Shown: positions 17,792-27,246, numbered from the stretch's first letter. The stretch is 50,279 bases of DNA from JADJXV01 sp964527785 (GCA_964527785.1 CAZGNO010000024.1:1-50279), one strand, 5' to 3'. Numbers and translations are program-made. Notes: generated from the letters alone by a model not told the origin.

Positions 17792-18874
17792 GTGAAAAAA
17801 GCAGTCTCAAACCAATTACAGAACGACAAGGAAAATCAACGTGTTCGCGGTTCAATTCTGATTACAATACTTATAATAATTGCGGTCACTGCAGCAATTT
17901 TTGCCATCGGTATCGGTGCAATTTCAATCAGTCCGCTACAAGTACTTGCTATTTTATTCAAGACCGCAGGCATTTCACTACCCGTTGCCTTTTCTGAAGA
18001 ACAGGAAGCCGTCTTACTTACGCTTCGCCTTCCGCGTGTAATATTGGCATTGCTTACAGGAGCAGGCATTGCATCTTCGGGTGCAGCGATTCAGGCATTA
18101 TTTCGCAATCCGCTTGCCGACCCGGGGCTTATCGGTATTTCGTCGGGTGCTGCAGCAGGAGCTGTCGGAATGATTGTTCTCGGAGTGGGAGTTTGGAGTG
18201 GAACTTTTTTAACGCTAATACTTCCGGGTACGGCATTTATCTCGGCTCTCCTGACCTCAATATTTGTCTATAAAATCTCAACGACCGGTGGACGCACCCA
18301 GGCGTCCACTATGTTGCTCTCAGGTATAGCAGTCAATGCGCTTTCGTGGGCTTTTATAGGGCTTATGACATTTATCGCAACTGATGTTCAATTACGCAAT
18401 ATTACCTTTTGGTCGCTAGGCAGCCTTGGCGGTGCACAATGGGAATCGGTGTCCGTGATGACTATTATCGTTTTGCCGTGCGTTGGGATATTCATGGTAC
18501 TGTCTAAAAAACTTAATCTTTTACTCTTGGGTGAGCGAGAAGCGGAACATCTCGGAATGAATGTTCAAACACTAAAACGGACTGTTATGGTTTTATCGGC
18601 ACTTGCTGTGGGTAGTTCTGTAGCATTGTGCGGGGTTATCGCTTTTATCGGCTTGGTTGTTCCCCATCTTGTCCGGTTATCCGGTGGACCGGACAACCGA
18701 ATAGTTGTTCCGGGAGCTGCCATTCTTGGTGGTGGCTTGCTTTGTTTGGCAGATACTGCTGCCCGAACGATTGCAACTCCAGCCGAGTTGCCGCTGGGAA
18801 TTGTCACTGCAGCTATCGGCGCACCGTTTTTTCTATGGATACTTACCCGTAATCATTTGCGTGGAGAATTATGA
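17792..18874 (+). CDS. hmuU: Heme ABC transporter permease (FecCD family)
   Basis: A polytopic permease of about 360 residues. I choose the GTG at 17792, 4 bases after the hmuT stop; a longer frame beginning with ATG at 17699 would overlap hmuT by 89 bases and add a leader not seen in the family. The FecCD fold is clear: TLRLPRVILALLTGAGIASSGAAIQALFRNPLADPGLIGISSGAA, LLSGIAVNALSW, FWSLGSLGGAQW, CGVIAFIGLVVPHLVRLSGG and AELPLGIVTAAIGAPFFLWIL. About nine to ten membrane segments are expected. It forms the heme channel with HmuV. Its stop overlaps the hmuV start (ATGA). Confidence 0.92.
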   Translation: MKKAVSNQLQNDKENQRVRGSILITILIIIAVTAAIFAIGIGAISISPLQVLAILFKTAGISLPVAFSEEQEAVLLTLRLPRVILALLTGAGIASSGAAIQALFRNPLADPGLIGISSGAAAGAVGMIVLGVGVWSGTFLTLILPGTAFISALLTSIFVYKISTTGGRTQASTMLLSGIAVNALSWAFIGLMTFIATDVQLRNITFWSLGSLGGAQWESVSVMTIIVLPCVGIFMVLSKKLNLLLLGEREAEHLGMNVQTLKRTVMVLSALAVGSSVALCGVIAFIGLVVPHLVRLSGGPDNRIVVPGAAILGGGLLCLADTAARTIATPAELPLGIVTAAIGAPFFLWILTRNHLRGEL

Positions 18875-19656
18875 TTGAAGCAAGTAATATTCGCTATACG
18901 ATTCGAGGCAAGGAGATTCTGCGCGGAGTTTCCATGACCGCTTATGCAGGGCAGGTAATTGCAATAATCGGACAGAACGGGGTAGGCAAATCAACACTCC
19001 TTAAAATCCTTTCGGGTGAAATAAAACCTACCACCGGAGCAGTTTTTCTCCATAAAAAATCGTTGGACGGCATATCACTTGCCGAACGCGCTTCGTGTCG
19101 CTGTGTATTACCGCAACATTCCACCCTGAATTTTGCTTTTACTGCTCGTGAAGTTATCGAAATGGGACTTGTCTCTTCACGGTACACCAGGAAAATATTT
19201 GGATGCGCGGAGATAATCGGTGATGCGGCTTCGGCAACAGGAGTTTCACATTTGCTGGATAGAATGTACTTATCACTTTCCGGCGGTGAACGCCAGCGTG
19301 TACACCTCGCACGTGTTTGGGCGCAATATGCCTGTTGCCGTCCGGATATATCCCCCGTAATTTTGCTTGACGAACCAGTTTCTTCATTGGATCTTGCATT
19401 TCAGCATACAGTACTTCGCTTGGCACGGGAAGCAGCTTCGGATGGTGCAACAGTCATTATCGTTCTTCATGATTTGCATTTAACCGCACGGTATGCCGAC
19501 CAAGTGATTATGATGAAAAATGGTGTGATTTATCAGTCCGGTGAGACGGATAAAGTTCTGACTTCTGATTCTATATCGGAATGCTATGATATTTCTCCTG
19601 AGCTTATCGACGGCATTCATATTCCCCGCCCTCAACATTCAGTTGCGTTATATTAG
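18871..19656 (+). CDS. hmuV: Heme ABC transporter ATP-binding protein
   Basis: A 261-residue ABC ATPase with Walker A GQNGVGKST (34-42), Q-loop PQHS (81-84), signature LSGGE (136-140), Walker B VILLDEP (163-169), D-loop SSLD and switch H200. It powers heme import through HmuU. It is translationally coupled to hmuU by a 4-base overlap. The second TonB receptor begins 15 bases after its stop, so the operon continues. Confidence 0.93.
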   Translation: MIEASNIRYTIRGKEILRGVSMTAYAGQVIAIIGQNGVGKSTLLKILSGEIKPTTGAVFLHKKSLDGISLAERASCRCVLPQHSTLNFAFTAREVIEMGLVSSRYTRKIFGCAEIIGDAASATGVSHLLDRMYLSLSGGERQRVHLARVWAQYACCRPDISPVILLDEPVSSLDLAFQHTVLRLAREAASDGATVIIVLHDLHLTARYADQVIMMKNGVIYQSGETDKVLTSDSISECYDISPELIDGIHIPRPQHSVALY

Positions 19657-19671
19657 GAATTTTACTTCATT

Positions 19672-21915
19672 ATGAACAAACGATTTCCTCTCAATACAAC
19701 ACTACAACTTTTCGCACTCTTTATACTTTCGCTGGGAAGTGCAGTCGCACAAAAGAGCGTTGTAACCGTCAAAGATTCACTCGGAACTGCACTTCACGGC
19801 GTTTCCGTTCGTTTCGTCTGTGCTGATGAATCCTGCGCTACAAAGGCGATCCGCACCGTTACCGATAAGAAAGGAAATGCGCTAAATCCATTCTCAGTCC
19901 GTACAATTATTCAATTATCCTCCATCGGTTACAAATCATACGCGGATACTCTGCAAGCCGGTGAATCAAAAGTAATTGTACTTCGCGTTAAAAAACTACA
20001 GACAGAACAAATAGTCATTACCGGACAATTAACCCCCGAAAGCACCGATAAGTCAATCCATAAAGTACGTGTCATCGACAGGGAACGTATCAATTCGCAA
20101 GCAGCAAACACAGCACGCGATATACTTTCGGGTGAACTTAACATACGGCTTTCTCAGGACAATATCTTGGGGTCGTTCATGAGTTTGCAAGGACTTTCAG
20201 GACAGAACGTAAAAATTTTGGTGGACGGTGTACCCGTCATCGGAAGACAAGACGGCAATATCGACCTTTCTCAAATTTCGCTGTCTAACATAGAGCGTTT
20301 GGAAATAGTCGAGGGACCTCTTGCCACAATCTACGGGACGGATGCACTCGCCGGAGCTGTAAATTTTATCACCCGTAAACCTATGAACAGCAAAAATGTT
20401 GAGGCATCGCTCCATCTCTACAGCGAATCAGCAGGTCAATATAATGCAGATGGACGCCTTGGATTTTCAATAGAAGATATTCGCTGCTCGCTATCCGGCG
20501 GAAGAAATTTTTTCGGCGGGTTCACCAACCCAGACACTTCCCGTTTCAAACAGTGGAAACCGCGTGAACAGTATTTTACCGATTGGAGTTTCGGGCGGAT
20601 GTTTGGCGAGATCACACTCCGGTATTCCGGTTCGTATTTCAACGAACTTATCACAAATCGCGGTGAACCGCGCGCACCGTACCGCGAAACAGCTTTTGAT
20701 GATACCTACAGAACTATCCGTTCAAATAATACTTTATTCTTCGACGGTACTATTTTGGGCGATGGATGGACTTCAACAGGAAATATCGCTTTCAATAATT
20801 TTACCCGTCAAAAGAACACTGTATTTCGTAACCTCGTTACTCTGGAAAATACACCGACAAGCCCGGCTGACCAAGATACTTCCACATTTAATTCGTGGTT
20901 TGTGCGCGGCACTGCTGCTCGTTCAAACATCATCAACGATTGCAACCTTCAATTGGGCTACGATTTTGCCTTTGAACGAGGAAGCGGTCGCCGTATTGAC
21001 GGCGGTAATCAGGCAATAAATGACTATGCAGTTTTTGGAATAGTTCAATACTCCATAACCGATAATTTGGTATTGCAACCAGGGCTTCGCTTTGCATACA
21101 ATACCCGTTACAATGCTCCTATAATTCCATCCCTGAATATCAAATACAACGCGCAAGAAAATCTTTCCTTTCGTGCATCATATTCACGCGGCTTTCGAGC
21201 GCCTTCGCTCAAAGAACTGTTCCTCTACTTCGTGGACGGCACTCATAATATTCAAGGGAATACGAATCTTCAAGCGGAATACTCCCATAATGCACAGGCA
21301 TCACTGGATTGGAAATTGAGTTTTGGCGAAAGCATCGCAATGAAACTTGAGGCAAGTACTTTTTTCAATGATATACGGAATTTAATTTCCCTTTCGGCAG
21401 CTAGCGCAACAGAATATTCGTACTTTAATATTGATAAGTTTCAAACACTCGGCGCCCGTTCTTCTGTTTCCCTCTATACCAATCGTCTTATTGCAACACT
21501 CGGAGCTGCCTATACCGGACGCTATAATCAAGTGGAGAGTATTTCGGCTGCGCCCCGTTATTCTTACAGTCCCGAAATGCAGCTTAACTGTGAATACACC
21601 ATTCCCGAACTCGAAATTAAAACCTCAGCATGGTATAAATTCACAGGATGGTTACCTCAATTTCAACAAAATGCTGCAGGCGAGCTTTTGGAAGGGTATA
21701 TCCAAAGTTTTCATTCACTTGATTTAACAATGACCAAGTCATTTTATGATAATTTGTTTATTCTTTCTGCCGGTGTAAAAAATCTTGCCAATGTACAGAA
21801 TCTTGCAGTTTTCGGTGGCACTTCATCGAGTGGAGCGCATTCTTCGGCAAGCAGCAGCACGCCCTACAGCTACGGACGAACTTTTTTTGTAACTCTATCA
21901 ATGGATTGGAAATGA
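19672..21915 (+). CDS. TonB-dependent receptor, HmuR-like (heme locus, second)
   Basis: A 747-residue outer-membrane receptor with signal peptide (1-26), a short carboxypeptidase-regulatory-like beta domain (about 28-110; VVTVKDSLGTALHGVSV), a plug (about 125-235; ARDILSGELNIRLSQ, LSGQNVKILVDGVPV, IERLEIVEGPLATIYGTDALAGAVNFITRK) and a barrel (to 747; FRASYSRGFRAPSLKELFLYF is typical of HmuR/BtuB-like receptors). It is encoded directly after hmuV and overlaps the downstream HmuY lipoprotein gene by 4 bases, so receptor and HmuY probably act as a pair. Confidence 0.9.
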   Translation: MNKRFPLNTTLQLFALFILSLGSAVAQKSVVTVKDSLGTALHGVSVRFVCADESCATKAIRTVTDKKGNALNPFSVRTIIQLSSIGYKSYADTLQAGESKVIVLRVKKLQTEQIVITGQLTPESTDKSIHKVRVIDRERINSQAANTARDILSGELNIRLSQDNILGSFMSLQGLSGQNVKILVDGVPVIGRQDGNIDLSQISLSNIERLEIVEGPLATIYGTDALAGAVNFITRKPMNSKNVEASLHLYSESAGQYNADGRLGFSIEDIRCSLSGGRNFFGGFTNPDTSRFKQWKPREQYFTDWSFGRMFGEITLRYSGSYFNELITNRGEPRAPYRETAFDDTYRTIRSNNTLFFDGTILGDGWTSTGNIAFNNFTRQKNTVFRNLVTLENTPTSPADQDTSTFNSWFVRGTAARSNIINDCNLQLGYDFAFERGSGRRIDGGNQAINDYAVFGIVQYSITDNLVLQPGLRFAYNTRYNAPIIPSLNIKYNAQENLSFRASYSRGFRAPSLKELFLYFVDGTHNIQGNTNLQAEYSHNAQASLDWKLSFGESIAMKLEASTFFNDIRNLISLSAASATEYSYFNIDKFQTLGARSSVSLYTNRLIATLGAAYTGRYNQVESISAAPRYSYSPEMQLNCEYTIPELEIKTSAWYKFTGWLPQFQQNAAGELLEGYIQSFHSLDLTMTKSFYDNLFILSAGVKNLANVQNLAVFGGTSSSGAHSSASSSTPYSYGRTFFVTLSMDWK

Positions 21916-22904
21916 AAAGAATAGTGCTGCTCATGGGTTTGCTTGCAATGCTAACGGGATGCCTACCCGAAGAAAATCCTATTGCCCCCTACCCTCGCGG
22001 CAGCATAAAAACCGGTAAAGCATCAATGGGAAGTTCGTATGCTAATCAAGTATTTATTGATTTCAACTCTGACAGCGCCGTTCTTATCCGCAAATGGGAC
22101 TCTTGGGATTTGGAATTAGAGTCTGCACCCGACGGCTGGCATATCTGGCTAAACGGTGCGAAGAGTATGGGCGTAACTGAGACTGCAGAAACCGATTTTT
22201 CCATTACGCCGGATGTGACTTCATCGGAATTTATCAATGATACACCTGACGGGAACAAGGACTCAACAGCAATCGGAAATTGGTGTGATATTTCAAATGG
22301 AACTATACTGTCGAAGAAAAATGTCTATGTCATTGACAGAGGATACAATGCCGCCGGAAAAGCATACGGAAGGATAAAATTTCAGGTTCTGTCCGCAGAT
22401 GAAACATCCTATACATTTCGATACTCAAAATTAGACGGTTCGAATGAGCAAACGGTTACTGCCCCAAAGGATAACCGTACTGTTAAGACGTTGTTTTCTT
22501 TTGATGCGGATGGGGTTCCGGCTACCGTTCAACCTGATGATAACAGCTGGGATATAGTTTTTACAAAGTACACCCATGTTTTTTATGAACCCGGATATAC
22601 CCCGTATTCGGTTACCGGTGCTTTAATCAATACTGTTGCAGGTATGGCAGTTGCCATTGATACCATTCCTTTTGCCGAAATCACCTCTGACAAAATAAAT
22701 ACATACACATTTTCGAGTGGTGCCGATGCAATCGGTTACGACTGGAAAGTATATAATCTGAATGCCGGCTCATACGCTATTCGCACTAAACTCACCTATA
22801 TTATTCGCGACCGCAAAGGATTCTACTGGAAGCTCCACTTTCTGGATTTCTACGATGAGCATGGTGAACGGGGTACGCCTACGTATGAATTTCAGAAGAT
22901 TTAG
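21912..22904 (+). CDS. hmuY: HmuY-family heme-binding lipoprotein
   Basis: About 330 residues from the ATG at 21912, which overlaps the receptor stop as ATGA; a TTG two codons earlier is less likely. A signal peptide with lipobox MLTGC predicts a surface or periplasmic lipoprotein. The HmuY-like region shows FNSDSAVLIRKWDSWDLEL, NSWDIVFTKYTHVFYEPGY and AIGYDWKVYN. It has no T9SS sorting domain, unlike the paralogue at 12067. HmuY takes heme from host or environmental hemoproteins and passes it to the partner receptor. It is the last gene of the heme locus and converges on a toxin-antitoxin pair. Confidence 0.85.
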   Translation: MKRIVLLMGLLAMLTGCLPEENPIAPYPRGSIKTGKASMGSSYANQVFIDFNSDSAVLIRKWDSWDLELESAPDGWHIWLNGAKSMGVTETAETDFSITPDVTSSEFINDTPDGNKDSTAIGNWCDISNGTILSKKNVYVIDRGYNAAGKAYGRIKFQVLSADETSYTFRYSKLDGSNEQTVTAPKDNRTVKTLFSFDADGVPATVQPDDNSWDIVFTKYTHVFYEPGYTPYSVTGALINTVAGMAVAIDTIPFAEITSDKINTYTFSSGADAIGYDWKVYNLNAGSYAIRTKLTYIIRDRKGFYWKLHFLDFYDEHGERGTPTYEFQKI

Positions 22905-22924
22905 TTTTAAAAGAGTATTTGACT

Positions 22925-23215
22925 TTACATAGCAATGTGCTGTAATTTTACTTCTATATTGAGTGCATTGCACACACTCAAAAATGTACTGAGATTGCAA
23001 TTCTCACCACACTCTAATTTCGAAAGTTGCTGTTGGGTAATTCCACTTAGCTTGGCAAGTTCTGTTTGTGTAAGTCCTTGCTTATCCCTCCATTGAGCAA
23101 TAGCAATTGCAAGCCCTATCCGCCGATGCTCTTCTTCATATCCGGCAGCGAACTCCTGATTCTGCATTAGCTCTTTCAGATGATTATTGAAGGTTTGCAG
23201 CTTCTGCTCTTTCAT
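22925..23215 (-). CDS. HigA-like XRE-family antitoxin
   Basis: A 96-residue protein with a helix-turn-helix of XRE type at about residues 50-80 (GLTQTELAKLSGITQQQLSKLECG). It is the downstream partner of the HigB-like toxin, with a 4-base ATGA overlap; the toxin-first order is typical of higBA. It should neutralise the toxin and, with it, repress their promoter. It converges on the heme locus with 20 bp between stops. Confidence 0.85.
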   Translation of the reverse strand: MKEQKLQTFNNHLKELMQNQEFAAGYEEEHRRIGLAIAIAQWRDKQGLTQTELAKLSGITQQQLSKLECGENCNLSTFLSVCNALNIEVKLQHIAM

Positions 23216-23589
23216 AATAAATCCTTTATTGTTGTATTACTATATCTGCTTAAAAAATCCTCTTTGTATTTGAGTGCTTTTTTAATTTCAGAAACCGGAA
23301 CTTTGTCACTTTTTTTAGAGAAAGTATGAGTTAAGATAATGTAATTTTCAAAACAGAAAAAATAAAGTGTTCGCGTTTCATCACCTGAAAGTTTAACACG
23401 TAATTCATATATCCCATCTCGCAGGTAATCAGCATATGGTCTTGGCAAATTTACACCTTGTTCCTGTAAATACGATATAATCGAAGCAATCTTTTGCTGA
23501 TTATTTACAGTCTTTTCCCCGATAAACTCTTTTACAGGGCACTCGCCACTTTCACTCTCATAATATATTACATCCCATTTCTTTTTCAT
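23212..23589 (-). CDS. HigB/RelE-like (Gp49 family) toxin
   Basis: About 125 residues from the ATG at 23589; the frame extends to 23622 but the added 11 residues do not fit the family. Features: GIYELRVKLSGDETRTLYFFCFENYIILTHTFSKKSDKVPVSEIKKAL, a hallmark of phage Gp49-like/HigB mRNA interferases that cut mRNA on the ribosome. Its stop overlaps the antitoxin start. Upstream a TAnnTTTG-type element (minus strand, 23620-23627) and an imperfect dyad TACATC-N6-GACGTA (23599-23616) are candidates for an autoregulated promoter, but no -33 element is evident. Confidence 0.85.
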   Translation of the reverse strand: MKKKWDVIYYESESGECPVKEFIGEKTVNNQQKIASIISYLQEQGVNLPRPYADYLRDGIYELRVKLSGDETRTLYFFCFENYIILTHTFSKKSDKVPVSEIKKALKYKEDFLSRYSNTTIKDLL

Positions 23590-23650
23590 AGCTAAAATTA
23601 CATCTTTTATGACGTATTGCAAAATTATTTATTACGAGGTATAGATTGAA

Positions 23651-23688
23651 ATTTAAAAAGCCCAACAGATTCACTCCATTGGACTTTT
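23651..23688 (-). terminator. Terminator of the CX4CH protein operon
   Basis: A 10-bp stem, AAAAGCCCAA (23656-23665) with TTGGACTTTT (23679-23688), has one wobble pair and a 13-nt loop. On the minus strand it ends in a T-rich tail. It lies about 95 bp after the stop of the gene at 23783. Confidence 0.65.
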
Positions 23689-23782
23689 CAATAATTAACA
23701 CATTACACGGTTAGCCGTTATGTCCAAATTATTTTGAAAGCATTGTGTACGTAGCTCTTGAAGCAATTCCTACGTTAACAAA

Positions 23783-24661
23783 CTACCGCACCACCACAAA
23801 CTGCTTCACAATTCTCCTACCATCAGTAGTTATCACCAAAGAATACATACCGCTCGCAAGTGACGCCAGTGAAATAATGGCAACATTCCCGTTACTCTCA
23901 ATGTGATTTTTTTGAAGAGCTATCCCGCCAATTGAAACTACCTCATAGCTTGTGTTATTCCCAAATCCCGATTTATTTTCGAGCGTCAAATAATCGGATG
24001 CGACCGTCGGATATACACGTATATCAGCAAGAGGCGATATATTTTCTTCTACATCTGTAGTAGTTGCATTATAAGAAGAAGAAGAAGTTAGATACAAGTA
24101 GTCACCTGCATTTGTGTTATCCATATTAGTAGCATTCACGCAATAGTAAAACTTAATTTTTCCCTGATAACCTTTCGGTGCAGTCCAATTAAAACGCCAT
24201 TCTATCTCGCCGGGTATTATCGGTTTATTACCGGCAGAAGTATGTGTAACATAATTTCGGTTTTCGTTGTTTACAGAACCATTTAGTATCTGAACTTTGT
24301 TACTGCCTTGCGGTACTGTAAACATTCCTACTGAACGATTATTTGTATCGAGTGCCACTACCTCAAACCCGAACCGACCAACGCCTGCTTTCACAGCACG
24401 AATTGTTACTCCATACTGCTTAGCAGGGATATAGGTTTGATCCCCAATACCGAGTACTAGCGTTGAAATTTCTTTGTCATCTTGAACTATTACTGCATCG
24501 CTGTGGCATCCTGCCTGTGCACAGGTTCTTTCACCGGGTGCTCCAGTACTGGCAATATGACCTCCTGATGATTTCAATATCGTTTCATCGTCGCTTTTTC
24601 CTGCTGTTATGAGCATGACCATTGCCAAGCTGAATGTCATCATTAGTATTTTTTGTTTCAT
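23783..24661 (-). CDS. T9SS-exported choice-of-anchor V-like protein with CX4CH motif (paralogue B)
   Basis: A 292-residue exported protein with signal peptide (1-20). The mature N-terminus has STGAPGERTCAQAGCH (CX4CH), then a beta-rich Reeler/choice-of-anchor V-like domain (about 65-190; YGVTIRAVKAGVGRFGFEVVALD). It ends in a T9SS type A sorting domain (VYPTVASDYLTLENK, SLASGMYSLVITT, KQFVVV). The paralogue lies immediately upstream (12-bp gap). CX4CH resembles a heme c site with two extra residues, so a covalent heme is possible but not shown. Function unknown. Confidence 0.75.
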   Translation of the reverse strand: MKQKILMMTFSLAMVMLITAGKSDDETILKSSGGHIASTGAPGERTCAQAGCHSDAVIVQDDKEISTLVLGIGDQTYIPAKQYGVTIRAVKAGVGRFGFEVVALDTNNRSVGMFTVPQGSNKVQILNGSVNNENRNYVTHTSAGNKPIIPGEIEWRFNWTAPKGYQGKIKFYYCVNATNMDNTNAGDYLYLTSSSSYNATTTDVEENISPLADIRVYPTVASDYLTLENKSGFGNNTSYEVVSIGGIALQKNHIESNGNVAIISLASLASGMYSLVITTDGRRIVKQFVVVR

Positions 24662-24673
24662 GGTACTATACTC

Positions 24674-25540
24674 CTATCGAATAATTACAGTGTGTGAAAA
24701 AACCCCGGTTGACGAGGAAGCCCTTACTAAATACGCTCCAGCAGCGAACCCATTAAGCTGATATTCGGCTGCAGAATTACCGGCACCGAAATTACGTCTT
24801 CCCAGCGATAATGATTTGCCAGACAAATCGCAGATTTCAAGTGAAATCTCATCCGGTTTGTTCAAAGTGTAGCTGCACATCAAACTATTACCCGTTACAA
24901 TCGGCATGGAAAACCATGATGGCTGTGCATCCTGCTCTGCAACACCGCTCGGAGATTTCGGAGAAAGAGGAAGAGTGCCTGTCAACACATAATCTCCAAA
25001 GTCGGTGTCATCGTCATTGGCTATAACTGTCGCAGCATAGAGTGTTATGTTTTTTCCGGTAGCCGGAGCAGTCCATTTCACCGTCCATGAACCAACCCCA
25101 TCGGTTACTTTTTCAGTTCCAGCATAGGTATAGGTTGCATACTGACGGTCTTGCAGTTTCAGGTCGTTGGATAATACTTGTGTTCGGGCGGGGTCGGCAA
25201 TTGTGATTATTCCTGCATTCGATTTATCTGTATCGTGCAATGCGACAAGTTGAAATCCAAAACGTCGCGAATCTTTATCTGATACATAAACTGTAACGTT
25301 GTATGTTTTCCCTGCCTCAAATCCGTTCTCGGCTCCATCAACAGAGATACTCATCGAGCCGTGCCCGATATTTGCCGGATAAGTATCATGGCATCCTGTG
25401 GTAGCACAGGTTTGCTCGTTCGGTGCGCCGGTACTCGAAACAGGTGCACCGAAACTGAGCGACTCATGAGGCAAGTCTCTCATTGACGACACTCCGAGCG
25501 ACACCAAACCGATTACCAGAATGGTTATCATTGTTTTCAT
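24674..25540 (-). CDS. T9SS-exported choice-of-anchor V-like protein with CX4CH motif (paralogue A)
   Basis: About 288 residues from the ATG at 25540, which has a GAGGAAT ribosome-binding site and starts a clean signal peptide (MKTMITILVIGLVSLGVSS); the frame extends further upstream without support. After the signal come SSTGAPNEQTCATTGCHD (CX4CH) and a beta domain (NVTVYVSDKDSRRFGFQLVALHDTDKS) closely similar to the neighbour at 23783. The C-terminal 80 residues look like a sorting domain (GFAAGAYLVRASSSTG, HTVIIR), though the usual YPNP motif is replaced by WFSMPIV. It is the middle gene of a three-gene operon. Confidence 0.72.
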   Translation of the reverse strand: MKTMITILVIGLVSLGVSSMRDLPHESLSFGAPVSSTGAPNEQTCATTGCHDTYPANIGHGSMSISVDGAENGFEAGKTYNVTVYVSDKDSRRFGFQLVALHDTDKSNAGIITIADPARTQVLSNDLKLQDRQYATYTYAGTEKVTDGVGSWTVKWTAPATGKNITLYAATVIANDDDTDFGDYVLTGTLPLSPKSPSGVAEQDAQPSWFSMPIVTGNSLMCSYTLNKPDEISLEICDLSGKSLSLGRRNFGAGNSAAEYQLNGFAAGAYLVRASSSTGVFSHTVIIR

Positions 25541-25600
25541 GTGATTCCTCTTATATAATAACGTGATAGGTTGCCCAGTTAAATTAAAGGGCATTTAATT

Positions 25601-26866
25601 TTATTCTTTTATAAATTTACTGACAAAAAAATTATCGTCGGATATTACTTGCAAAAAGTAAATTCCCGGACTAAAGTTACGAACATCAAGCTCAGTACCG
25701 AACATATCATTTATATTTCGATATAAGACCGTTTCGCTTAAAACATTTACCATTTTTACAACACCGCTATGAATCTCATGTGAAAATTTTATTGAAAGGA
25801 TATTTGAAACAGGATTCGGATAAGCTGTTATCCCTGTTCGGGTTTCTATCGCGGTTGAAAATCCGGTGCCTATTCCCTGATTAGTTTTCAGCAACGTTAA
25901 ACTATCGCCGGCTGCAAAGCAAGTGTTATCAATGCAAAACACAGAATTTAATCTTTGGGATGTTCCTGTTTCTTGCTTTATCCATGTATTACCGGCATCA
26001 ATTGTTTTCAAAATTGTACCGCTGTCACCGACTGCAAAACAAGTATTGGCATCAATACAATAAACGGAAGAAAAATACTGTGGACGGTTGGTAATAGCGG
26101 TTGTAAGCGTATATACGGTATTCCAACTGTTACCCCCGTCACTTGTTTTAATTATAACAGGTTTATTTGATAAATTTGAAGCTGTTGCATATCCTACACT
26201 TGCTGTTGGAAACTGCATAGAATACACCGAATACATTGTACTGACATCAACCCAAGTTTCACCACCATCGGTTGTTTTTGCAATTTTTGGTCCATACCAA
26301 CCTGCTATGAAACCGGTATCCTTGTCTTTGAACCATACTGCATCAATAATAGAGCTATTATCGCCTGTATAGTGTTTTGTCCATGAATTTCCTCCATCCT
26401 TGGTTCTATAAATATAGAAGCCATCTCCTCCACCATAATATCCAGTGTTTTCATCAACGAAAAATATCCCCTTTCTATCATTGTTTGAAAATTTAACATT
26501 AAGGTTTACCCAAGTGCTGCCGCCATCGGTGGTCTTTTTCATTGCATCAGCATCATTGGCACTGCCTCTGGTTATGAAATACCCCGTTTCGGTATTGTAA
26601 AAATACACCAACGGCATACACAGTTCCGATGAACCAATATAGCTCCATGTATTGCCGCTATCAACTGTCTTATACACCATATTTGACGACCATGACGATT
26701 GGGTTGGATCACAACCGATCATATATCCTGTTTTAGGGGATGTAAAATAGAGTGACGTTAAGTTTTCTACAACTGAATCTGTATTGATTGGTTGCCATTG
26801 CTGCCCAAACAAATTACAAGCTAACACTTCAATAGTAAGAAAGCTAAATAACAGTAATTTTTTCAT
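25601..26866 (-). CDS. Ycf48/BNR-repeat beta-propeller protein with T9SS sorting domain
   Basis: A 421-residue exported protein. A signal peptide (1-21) precedes repeated BNR/Asp-box units of the form TxDGGxTW (KTVDSGNTW, KTTDGGSTWVN, RTKDGGNSWTK, KTTDGGETWVD, KTSDGGNSWNT, KTIDAGNTWIK), each with a preceding TGYxxG-like segment. This is a Ycf48-like seven-bladed propeller. The C-terminus is a T9SS type A domain (ITAYPNPVSNILSIKF, FSPGIYFLQVI). Such proteins are usually cell-surface or secreted with unknown binding partners. It is the first gene of the operon containing the two CX4CH proteins, 60 bp upstream of them. Confidence 0.85.
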   Translation of the reverse strand: MKKLLLFSFLTIEVLACNLFGQQWQPINTDSVVENLTSLYFTSPKTGYMIGCDPTQSSWSSNMVYKTVDSGNTWSYIGSSELCMPLVYFYNTETGYFITRGSANDADAMKKTTDGGSTWVNLNVKFSNNDRKGIFFVDENTGYYGGGDGFYIYRTKDGGNSWTKHYTGDNSSIIDAVWFKDKDTGFIAGWYGPKIAKTTDGGETWVDVSTMYSVYSMQFPTASVGYATASNLSNKPVIIKTSDGGNSWNTVYTLTTAITNRPQYFSSVYCIDANTCFAVGDSGTILKTIDAGNTWIKQETGTSQRLNSVFCIDNTCFAAGDSLTLLKTNQGIGTGFSTAIETRTGITAYPNPVSNILSIKFSHEIHSGVVKMVNVLSETVLYRNINDMFGTELDVRNFSPGIYFLQVISDDNFFVSKFIKE

Positions 26867-27031
26867 TGATTTATATTTTTTTAACTAACAAGCTATTCGT
26901 TAGAGGTATGTAATAAGTACTAGGACAAAATTAATTGAAAAAATCAAATTGCTGTCATTCTGAGTTCCTAATAGTCGCCGAGTCGCCTACAAAATAATGC
27001 AATGACATAAAAAATAAGACAGTTGCCTTCT

Positions 27032-27131
27032 GTCATTCTGAAGGAGTCTTCGACTGAAGAATCTCCGTAAGAACGTGAAAATCTGCTGGACGGATGTGCT
27101 TACGGAGATTCTTCGTTGCACTCAGAATGAC
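27032..27131. repeat. Palindromic repeat, copy R1
   Basis: A 100-bp imperfect palindrome. The left arm runs GTCATTCTGA...GAAGAATCTCCGTAAG and the right arm is its reverse complement with a different insert after GTCATTCTGA. The transcript would fold into one long hairpin. No coding capacity; resembles a MITE/REP-type element. Confidence 0.8.
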
Positions 27132-27147
27132 GGGCAATGTAAGAGAT

Positions 27148-27246
27148 GTCATTCTGAGGGATTCTTAGACCGAAGAATCTCCGCAAAGCACTACATATAC
27201 AGGGCTGAACAGCATACGGAGATTCTTCACTGGCGTTCAGAATGAC
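27148..27246. repeat. Palindromic repeat, copy R2
   Basis: A 99-bp member of the same family as 27032-27131, with arms GTCATTCTGA...GAAGAATCTCCG and its complement. From 27197 onward it and its flank are about 92% identical to the left edge of the window. Confidence 0.8.

Noticed and set aside
26936..26943. Minus-strand TAnnTTTG-type element upstream of the BNR-repeat gene
   Set aside because: The nearest TTTG lies only 11 bp upstream instead of 19-20, so it was not called a promoter.
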